In this document: piece after piece, positions 58,163 to 64,000 of the stretch
Position numbering within the stretch: the first letter of the stretch is position 1
Layout: each line of letters begins with the position of its first letter
From: Paenibacillus tyrphae
Lineage (GTDB): Bacteria > Bacillota > Bacilli > Paenibacillales > NBRC-103111
Reading direction: 5' to 3'
NCBI RefSeq assembly: GCF_000722545.1
Contig: NZ_JNVM01000018.1
Span: 94,673 to 158,672 of the forward strand
Length of the DNA stretch: 64,000 nt
Notes under the pieces: generated by a model
What the model was told of the DNA's origin: nothing
Database searches by the model: none
Seen by the model: only the letters and a program-made list of their open reading frames with translations
Position numbers and translations under genes: made by a program

Positions 58163-59044
58163 ATGCGCTCTGATCTGATCATACGGGAACTGCCGATCGT
58201 CAAACAAGTGTTCCCATATAAAGTACTGCCGCAAAAAAGTCCTTCCCAGTTTTATTCCCACTATCACGATGACGTGTTCGAGATTCTTCTGGTGCAGCAG
58301 GGAAGCGCCGAATTCCGCATTGGCGGGCAGCGGCTGACGGCCGTGCCCAGCGATATTTTCCTGATCAACGAAGGAGAAATTCACGAAGGCGGCACGCTGG
58401 ACGACGGGGCGGAATACTGCGCGTTTCTGTTCGACCGGACCCGGATCGTTCATTCGCACGTCGCCCATTCCGATTACGCTGCCTCCTTAACCGAGCCGTT
58501 GTCCGTACCAGTGCATCTGAGCCCTGCAGACGCGCATTACGAATCCGTCGCGACCCTGCTTCACCGCATTGCGGACGAGTACGAGCGCAAGGAGACCGGC
58601 TTCGAGGTCGTTATCCAATCGTACATCACCGTGCTGATTACCGTGCTGACCCGTCTCTACGCAAGTCCCGGCCGCAGCGATCAAGGAGAGGCCGCAGGCA
58701 AACGCAAGCTGGAGAAGCTGAAGGAAGTGCTCACCTTCGTCGAAACGCATTACCGGGAAAAATTAACGATCGAACGCGCCGCACAAGTGGCCAACATGAG
58801 CAACCACCACTTCTGCCGCGTGTTCCGCGCAGCCGTCGGGAGAACGTTCATGGAATATGTCCACCTGCTGCGCATCAACAAGGCGGAAGAACTCATTCGC
58901 GATACGGACTGGTCCATGACGACGATTGCCGAGGAAGTCGGCATTTGCGATGTGAATTATTTCGGACGGCTGTTTCGCAAATACAAGCGCTGCAGTCCGG
59001 CCCAGCTCCGCAAACACCGTTACGCCGGTCAGCCGCCGGGTTGA
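58163..59044 (+). CDS. AraC-family regulator with cupin sensor domain
   Basis: 293 residues from ATG 58163 with GAGGTG at 6 nt. N-terminal cupin (HYHDDVFEILLVQQGSAEFR ... INEGEIHEGG, about 35-130), an effector-binding domain for sugars or similar, and a C-terminal double helix-turn-helix (about 195-285: LTIERAAQVANMSNHHFCRV ... IAEEVGICDVNYFGRLFRKY). Convergent with, and the probable controller of, the three-gene dehydrogenase/kinase operon that follows. Confidence 0.92.
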   Translation: MRSDLIIRELPIVKQVFPYKVLPQKSPSQFYSHYHDDVFEILLVQQGSAEFRIGGQRLTAVPSDIFLINEGEIHEGGTLDDGAEYCAFLFDRTRIVHSHVAHSDYAASLTEPLSVPVHLSPADAHYESVATLLHRIADEYERKETGFEVVIQSYITVLITVLTRLYASPGRSDQGEAAGKRKLEKLKEVLTFVETHYREKLTIERAAQVANMSNHHFCRVFRAAVGRTFMEYVHLLRINKAEELIRDTDWSMTTIAEEVGICDVNYFGRLFRKYKRCSPAQLRKHRYAGQPPG

Positions 59045-59069
59045 CCGGCCGGAGCCTTCCATCCGTATG

Positions 59070-60143
59070 TCACGATAAACGAAACTGCTCCAAGTCAGCG
59101 ATATAGCCGGGAATTCGCTCCTCCACCGCAGCTTTGTCGCCATAGCGCAGCATCGCTTCCTCTGTCATCTCGCGCTCCAACAGCCCGATATGGTCGCAGG
59201 TCAGATCCAGCAGCATCAGAAATTGTTCCACGCGCAGCGCGTAGACCATCTCGGGATCGCCCTGCGCATACCCATCGAGAAATCCGTCAGCGAATGCCCG
59301 GAGCAAAGGCCGGTACTGGTCAAACCGGTGGCGCTCGTACCGCGGAGAGCGGTGAAACGTCGGAAACAACGTATTGAAATTGTTCAACACGTTGCCGGCA
59401 AACGCGAGGCCATCATAGACGATCGGCACCGGATCGATCAAGCGGACCCCCGCTTCGCTAATAATGAGATTTTCCGGGGATACGTCCCGGTTCGTCAAGC
59501 TTAACCCAGTCGCACGCCGCAAGCGGAACGGCACGATTTCATCCAGCATTCGCTTCGTGCCCGAGGCTTCGCTGCCATATCCCGCACACTGCAGCCGTTC
59601 CCACGACTCCAAGTAGCCCTCCGTATCGTCTGCCCAATACGCACGAAAATCCTGTTGATGATCGACGACCAGTTTTCCGTCCTTCCAGTCCAGAAACCCG
59701 AACCCTTCCAGCTCGACGCTCACCCGATCCATGTTCCGGAAAAATTGCCCGCACTGCGCTCCCCACCGGACCGCTTCGGCTTCGTCCGCTGCCGCGAGCG
59801 ACATCACAGGCCCGCTGTAGGTTTCGATCGTAAAGCTAAGCTCCGGACTGACGTAGTATGTATAATATGGAGGGCAAATGCCCTCGCTCACCCTGTTCGC
59901 CAACCGGTAGTACAATCCTCGGCCGCCATATTCGGCTCTCAGCTCCCGTTCGTTATACACAAACGGCTTCCCGTAGGAAAAAGGCTTCGGAAACCGCGCC
60001 ACCAACGGCCCGGTTTCCGTCGTAGAGATCAGGTAAGCCTCATGCCATGCGCCTTCCGCCAAATACGAAACCTGCAGCCCGTTTTTTCCGAGCCCCGCCA
60101 GCTCAAGCGCAGCTTCGATTCTTACCTTGATTCCCGCCTTCAC
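59070..60143 (-). CDS. Kinase-fold phosphotransferase (APH family)
   Basis: 357 residues. Aminoglycoside-phosphotransferase-like fold: ATP lobe around YLISTTETGPLVARFPKP, catalytic loop LTNRDVSPENLII and metal site LIDPVPIVYD. The catalytic loop has Asn-Arg-Asp where most members have His-x-Asp, a modest change. Such proteins phosphorylate small molecules such as sugars, choline or homoserine. Last gene of an operon with two Gfo/Idh/MocA enzymes, so a sugar or polyol kinase is a reasonable guess, not proof. Confidence 0.78.
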   Translation of the reverse strand: MKAGIKVRIEAALELAGLGKNGLQVSYLAEGAWHEAYLISTTETGPLVARFPKPFSYGKPFVYNERELRAEYGGRGLYYRLANRVSEGICPPYYTYYVSPELSFTIETYSGPVMSLAAADEAEAVRWGAQCGQFFRNMDRVSVELEGFGFLDWKDGKLVVDHQQDFRAYWADDTEGYLESWERLQCAGYGSEASGTKRMLDEIVPFRLRRATGLSLTNRDVSPENLIISEAGVRLIDPVPIVYDGLAFAGNVLNNFNTLFPTFHRSPRYERHRFDQYRPLLRAFADGFLDGYAQGDPEMVYALRVEQFLMLLDLTCDHIGLLEREMTEEAMLRYGDKAAVEERIPGYIADLEQFRLS

Positions 60144-60155
60144 TACAGCTCCTCC

Positions 60156-61139
60156 TTACAGCCGGACCGGCTGCCCTTGTGCTGCGGATTCGTAGGCGGC
60201 GAGGGCAACGGCTGCGACTTTCATCCCGTCTTCGCCCGTAATCGGGACCGGCTTGCCGTGACGCAGCGCCTCGACGAACGATCGAACCAAATACTCGTCC
60301 ATATTGTCTCCCCAGTAGCTCCACTCCCCTTTGCCCGCCTGAACACTGTACACATCGTTCTTCTGGGCAAACGCATCGACAGAGAGCACTCCGCGCGTAC
60401 CGACGATTTCCATCGTCACATCCCCCCACGTCGGGAAGCTCCGGTTGCGCGACCAGCTCGGGTCCAAGACGGCGAAAACACCGTTATCGAACTTGACGTG
60501 CACCATACCGGCGTCGTCGATATCCTGCTCCTGAAACACCGTCGTCGCATAGGCGTATACTTCCTGCACATCCGCGCCGAGAAACCAATGCATCAAGTCC
60601 ATCACATGCACCGTATGGTCCAGCACCGCGCCTCCACCGGACAGCGCCTTATCGGCGAACCATCCGCCCGGAAAGCTGCCGCGGTTCGTGCCCTTGATCG
60701 CCACGATCTCGCCGATCTCGCCGCGCTCGACCGCTTGCTTCGCTTGCACGACGGCCGGCAAATAGCGGCACGGAAAGGCGGTCATCAGTTGGACGCCGTT
60801 TTCCTTGCAGGCAGCAATCATCTCTTCCATCTCCCGCTTAGAGATGCCAAGCGGCTTCTCGCACAGGACGTGCTTCCCGGCTTGCGCCGCAGCGATGGTC
60901 AGCTCCGCATGCCGGACATTTTCCGAGCAGATGACGACGGCATCGATATCCTTCGAAAGCAGCTCCCGGTAATCTTCAAAATAAGGGATACCGTGCTTCT
61001 CCGTCACGGCCTCCACGCGGGATTTCACTTCGTCCGCGATTCCTGCCACTTCGACCTCGGGCATGGAAACGAGCGAGTTCAAGTAGCTGAACGCATGACC
61101 ATGCGCGAAGCTGATCATTCCTATTTTTAATTTGTTCAT
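60156..61139 (-). CDS. Gfo/Idh/MocA family oxidoreductase, first of pair
   Basis: 327 residues from ATG 61139 with AGGAGG at 9 nt. Rossmann domain starting MNKLKIGMISFAHGHAFSYL: the family G-x-G-x2-G is replaced by FAHGHAF, so NAD(P) binding may differ. AGKHVLCEKPLGISKREMEE is the conserved EKP block, and the C-terminal alpha/beta domain includes GGAVLDHTVHVMDLMHW with the substrate-site His. Oxidises a sugar or inositol hydroxyl with NAD(P). Substrate unknown. Confidence 0.88.
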   Translation of the reverse strand: MNKLKIGMISFAHGHAFSYLNSLVSMPEVEVAGIADEVKSRVEAVTEKHGIPYFEDYRELLSKDIDAVVICSENVRHAELTIAAAQAGKHVLCEKPLGISKREMEEMIAACKENGVQLMTAFPCRYLPAVVQAKQAVERGEIGEIVAIKGTNRGSFPGGWFADKALSGGGAVLDHTVHVMDLMHWFLGADVQEVYAYATTVFQEQDIDDAGMVHVKFDNGVFAVLDPSWSRNRSFPTWGDVTMEIVGTRGVLSVDAFAQKNDVYSVQAGKGEWSYWGDNMDEYLVRSFVEALRHGKPVPITGEDGMKVAAVALAAYESAAQGQPVRL

Positions 61140-61163
61140 CGTAGCGTTCCTCCTCACGTGGAA

Positions 61164-62141
61164 TTAGAGATGCACGGCAGCGCCCGTTTTGGCGGATTCA
61201 ATGGCGGCAAGCGCAATTTCAACCGCCTTGTACGCATCGTTCGGCGTCACGATCGACTCGCGGTTTTCGCGGATGCACCGGACGAAATGGCGCAGCTCGT
61301 AATAATACGGATCGTGATAGCCCGGGCTGCCCGGCACTTCCACGGCGGCAGGGCCGTCCTGACCCTCGGACGTCCGGACCATTTGCAGCGACTGCGCCTC
61401 CAGGCTGCTGTTGCGCACGATGCCATCCGATCCGGCGATTTCCGCTTTCGTATGGAACGGTCCGGGATACCCCCAGAACGCTTCCAGATTGGCGACAGCC
61501 CCTTGCTGGAAAACAAGCGTCGCCAACGCATAATCCATCTCTTGATCGCGCCGGTTAAGCGCATACACGGATTTCACTTCGCCGAGCGCCCAACGCATAA
61601 AGTCGATATCGTGAACCATCAGGTCGAGGATCACGCCGCCGCTTTGCTCGAAATTGCCGAACCATTCTTTCACCTTCGCCGGGTGGCTGCCGGACCGTTT
61701 TGCATGCGCTACTCCGAGCTTGCCCAGCTCTCCCGCTTCGACCTTCCGCTTGATATCGGCATACTCCGGGAAGAAGCGGACGACATGACCTACGAACAAA
61801 CGGACGTCCGCCTGCTTGCAGGCGCGAATCATTTCCGCCGCATCCTCCAGCGTCAAAGCCATCGGCTTCTCACACACGACGTGCGCGCCAAGCGCCGCCG
61901 TCTTCACCGTATATTCTTTATGTAAATAAGTAGGCAGCGCAATGCTGACCAGATCGGGCTTAACGGCGGACATCATTTCCTCATAAGAAGCAAAAGCGCG
62001 GCAGTTCGTTTCATCCGCCAGCCGCTCAGCAAGATGAACCTCGATATCGCATACTCCGACCAGCTCAACTTCAGGCATGGACGCATAATGGATAGCATGA
62101 ATCCGCCCCATTCCCCCGCAACCAACGACGACGACTTTCAT
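61164..62141 (-). CDS. Gfo/Idh/MocA family oxidoreductase, second of pair
   Basis: 325 residues with AAGGAGGG before the ATG. Classical Rossmann start MKVVVVGCGGMGRIHAIHYA, EKP block GAHVVCEKPMALTLEDAAEM, and GGVILDLMVHDIDFMRWALG. First gene of the three-gene operon. Two different Gfo/Idh/MocA enzymes side by side usually act on successive intermediates of sugar, inositol or amino-sugar breakdown. Confidence 0.92.
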   Translation of the reverse strand: MKVVVVGCGGMGRIHAIHYASMPEVELVGVCDIEVHLAERLADETNCRAFASYEEMMSAVKPDLVSIALPTYLHKEYTVKTAALGAHVVCEKPMALTLEDAAEMIRACKQADVRLFVGHVVRFFPEYADIKRKVEAGELGKLGVAHAKRSGSHPAKVKEWFGNFEQSGGVILDLMVHDIDFMRWALGEVKSVYALNRRDQEMDYALATLVFQQGAVANLEAFWGYPGPFHTKAEIAGSDGIVRNSSLEAQSLQMVRTSEGQDGPAAVEVPGSPGYHDPYYYELRHFVRCIRENRESIVTPNDAYKAVEIALAAIESAKTGAAVHL

Positions 62142-62288
62142 GAATAACCCTCCTTGACGGTATTCCGAAGCTGTTCGGATGCTTCCGATTATAACCTACG
62201 GGAAGCGCGCCGTCTCGGCATGGAATTGCTCATTTTTAGCACGATATTGATCGTTTCTCTCAAAACAGCGAAGGAACGGGTCAAAAGC

Positions 62289-63707
62289 TTAAGGCTTCGT
62301 TCTTATATACGTTGGCGGGTGAACCTTATCGATCATTAGCAGGCCGTCGAATTGTTCCCGCGGAATCATACTTTCCGGCATCATCCCCCAATCGAGCGAG
62401 ACGCGGGGCTGGAACATCCACGAGGTTCCCTTCTTGTTTTTCCAATATTTCATATCGACAAATGCATACGGATGTCCGGCTTGTTTCAAAATGTGTTCCA
62501 TGCTGCCAGGCTCGTGCGTACCGATCTTGTACGTTTGCCCCATATTGTTGGCGGCCTCGCCTTCATACATGTACAGGCCGATCGTATAGCTTTGCTTCTT
62601 CAGCCTGTCAGGCATGAGTTCCCCCATGAGCTTCACTCCGGAGTACGGAGAGTTCATGACCTGCGAATTGTTTTTGCGGATGTGGTCATTATGGCCCCAG
62701 ACGATGATTTTCTTGTTCGGATATATATGATCTGCGAGCCAAGTCAAGTTGTCTGCCATCATTTCGTCGCGAATGCGCATCGTTTGCAGAAAAGGCTCGT
62801 AATCCCCTTGCTCCGTAGCGGTATTGCTGCGAATAACAGCCTCCGTGTACTCCTTCACGACACGAATCCGGTCGTCCATGACCCGCTGCGTCATTTCGAG
62901 CAAATGGCTGTTTTTCGGATACTGCGCTTGCAGCTCGGCCGCATGGTTCCCCAGAAAAGCTTTCATATCTTCGTAGGTTTTGAGCAGTTGAGGCTTCGCC
63001 CGGGCGTAAGCGGCAGCATCCTTGCTCTCGCTCCAGTCGGCAAGCTCTTCCTCGGCCTTGACAAACGCATCGGCCAACCCGGCATCCTTCGTTCCGATCC
63101 ATTCTTTCATAAACGAAGCGTAAGGGAATTGAACCTGCATATCGAAGCCGCTGACCGCAAGCGGACGCTCCGTACCCGCGCTTTGCTTAATATAGTCGAA
63201 TAAAGGTAGCGTCTCCTTGCTCCACCATACCCCAAAGATCGCATCCTTCATCAGTTCTTCCGGCGACCGGGACTCGACGCGGGCATAGGCGCCCGCCGCA
63301 TTCCCCATCCCCGATTCAAAAGCGATCACATCAAAGCCGAGCTCCTCGTGCAAATATTGAATCAGCCGGGTTTTCACCTGATTGTACTCCGCGACGCCGT
63401 GGGAATTTTCCCCTAAATAGACGATCCGCTTATCCATCAAAAGCGGCTTTAGAAAGGATAAATCTTTCAATTGCCCTTTCTCTATCGAACCGTTCGTTAC
63501 CATTTCCGGCTCAATCGATTCGAGCGCGTACGCATGGGACTTCACCCAGTTCCCCCATGCGAGATTATAGTCTTCTACCGAGCCCCTAAGCGGTGCTTTC
63601 GCTTCCGTCGCTTCCTTGACTTCAGCATGCACTCCCTGCGGGAGCAGGCAGGTCGCTGCCACCGCAGCAATAACGGCTTGCTTCATTGTCCATTTCAGCT
63701 TGTGCAT
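62289..63707 (-). CDS. Secreted erythromycin-esterase-like protein
   Basis: 472 residues from ATG 63707 with AAGGAGAA. Signal peptide MKQAVIAAVAATCLLPQGVHA. PF05139 blocks: IVYLGENSHGVAEYNQVKTR (catalytic-region E and H), VIAFESGMG, VWWSKETLPLF, SGFDMQ, RDEMMADNLTWL and IIVWGHNDHI (second His). True macrolide esterases are cytoplasmic; this one is exported, so its natural substrate is probably another ester. Monocistronic. Not evidence by itself of macrolide resistance. Confidence 0.88.
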   Translation of the reverse strand: MHKLKWTMKQAVIAAVAATCLLPQGVHAEVKEATEAKAPLRGSVEDYNLAWGNWVKSHAYALESIEPEMVTNGSIEKGQLKDLSFLKPLLMDKRIVYLGENSHGVAEYNQVKTRLIQYLHEELGFDVIAFESGMGNAAGAYARVESRSPEELMKDAIFGVWWSKETLPLFDYIKQSAGTERPLAVSGFDMQVQFPYASFMKEWIGTKDAGLADAFVKAEEELADWSESKDAAAYARAKPQLLKTYEDMKAFLGNHAAELQAQYPKNSHLLEMTQRVMDDRIRVVKEYTEAVIRSNTATEQGDYEPFLQTMRIRDEMMADNLTWLADHIYPNKKIIVWGHNDHIRKNNSQVMNSPYSGVKLMGELMPDRLKKQSYTIGLYMYEGEAANNMGQTYKIGTHEPGSMEHILKQAGHPYAFVDMKYWKNKKGTSWMFQPRVSLDWGMMPESMIPREQFDGLLMIDKVHPPTYIRTKP

Positions 63708-63850
63708 TATTCGTTCTCCTTTTGTCTGGTACGTTGGTGTAGAAACCGCCATTCGCCCTATGCGGTCACTGGCTTCCATCCTATCAACCGCAGGTTAAAA
63801 TCGAGAACGATTTTTGTTTAAATTTTGGTTAAAAACTGACGCATCCTTGC

Positions 63851-63886
63851 AAAAAAAAGAAGCTCCCTGCTTGGAGCAAGGAGCTT
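63851..63886 (-). terminator. Terminator of a gene beyond the window end
   Basis: Minus-strand stem AAGCTCC / GGAGCTT followed by eight T; it would end a minus-strand gene located after base 64000, or the repeat next to it. Confidence 0.65.
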
Positions 63887-63901
63887 GTTCAGACAGAATT
63901 A

Positions 63902-64000
63902 TAGAGGTAACGAAGGGGTGGGGTATCTACTTCCGGTCGGCTGTTGTCTGCAGGAAATTTTTATTTTAAGCCGCTTAACAGCGGGTATTTCCCGCAGACA
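63902..64000. repeat. Partial second copy of the 267-bp repeat element
   Basis: In inverted orientation relative to 10045-10311, it matches that element's right arm (GGGGTGGGGTATCTACTTCC at 63916-63935, against GGGGTGGGGTATCCACTTCC) and its core (AAGCCGCTTAACAGCGGG ... GGGTATTTCCCGCAGACA), including the GCGGG-tattt-CCCGC hairpin (63981-63995). It is cut by the window end. The middle piece of the first copy (about 10170-10245) is missing here. Confidence 0.75.

Noticed and set aside
59655..61130. 491-codon plus-strand ORF
   Set aside because: Antisense to the kinase-fold and Gfo/Idh/MocA genes; His/Arg-rich nonsense-like product.

Overview
The window reads as Gram-positive, Bacillales, most likely Paenibacillaceae (Paenibacillus or Cohnella type). 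The grounds are a SinR-type regulator, an AbrB-type regulator, a YesM/YesN-style two-component pair, S-layer-homology (SLH) surface proteins, strong AGGAGG-type ribosome sites with frequent TTG/GTG starts, and a Bacillus-style exopolysaccharide (EPS) locus. No rRNA, tRNA, CRISPR array or intact transposase was recognised.

Layout. 1-3.5 kb: end of a sensor kinase, its AraC-type response regulator, a membrane-anchored coiled-coil protein and an exported phosphodiester glycosidase domain protein, probably one operon. 3.5-5.8 kb: a 32-residue membrane peptide, a small SinI-like protein, and an unusual alpha/beta-hydrolase fold fused to a BTAD-type regulatory domain. 5.9-10 kb: a minus-strand operon of metal-related membrane proteins (HupE/UreJ, a PF03773 permease, a YcgQ/TIGR03943 partner, a cupredoxin-tailed membrane protein); the HupE gene has a frameshift at its 5' end. 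10.0-10.3 kb: a 267-bp element with inverted ends, partly repeated at the window end. 10.3-18.5 kb: a 2728-residue SLH surface protein with a CehA/McbA-type PHP domain, preceded by a leader that can fold. 18.9-22.5 kb: housekeeping genes (AbrB family, trmL, an OmpR-type regulator, serC, thpR).

22.5-25 kb is a regulatory island: a SinR-like repressor, two closely related XRE repressors and two more SinI-like small proteins. 25-45 kb is one uninterrupted 19-gene minus-strand EPS operon running from galU to an SGNH hydrolase. It holds precursor enzymes (galU, ugd, UDP-xylose synthase type, GDP-mannose pyrophosphorylase type), an initiating sugar transferase, a Wzz/BY-kinase pair, five glycosyltransferases, two Wzx/Wzy pairs, an L-type lectin and an SGNH hydrolase. 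A third XRE repressor and a secreted glycoside hydrolase are divergent from it. 47-55 kb adds two related secreted glycoside-hydrolase-like proteins, a PilZ-like protein, a beta-helix protein and an acetyltransferase. 55-58 kb holds a DUF1501/DUF1800 pair, and 58-64 kb an AraC regulator, two Gfo/Idh/MocA dehydrogenases with a kinase-fold protein, and a secreted erythromycin-esterase-like protein.

The most interesting thread is a 15-bp operator, GATAC-N5-GTATC (often GTAAC or GTATA on the right). It recurs in intergenic DNA next to the SinR-like gene, all three XRE genes, a SinI-like gene, the EPS operon, the PilZ-like gene and the acetyltransferase. In several cases it overlaps a good sigma-A promoter. 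With three SinI-like small proteins in the window, this suggests a local repressor/antirepressor circuit controlling matrix polysaccharide production. The motif and protein similarities are seen in the sequence; the regulatory circuit is inference.
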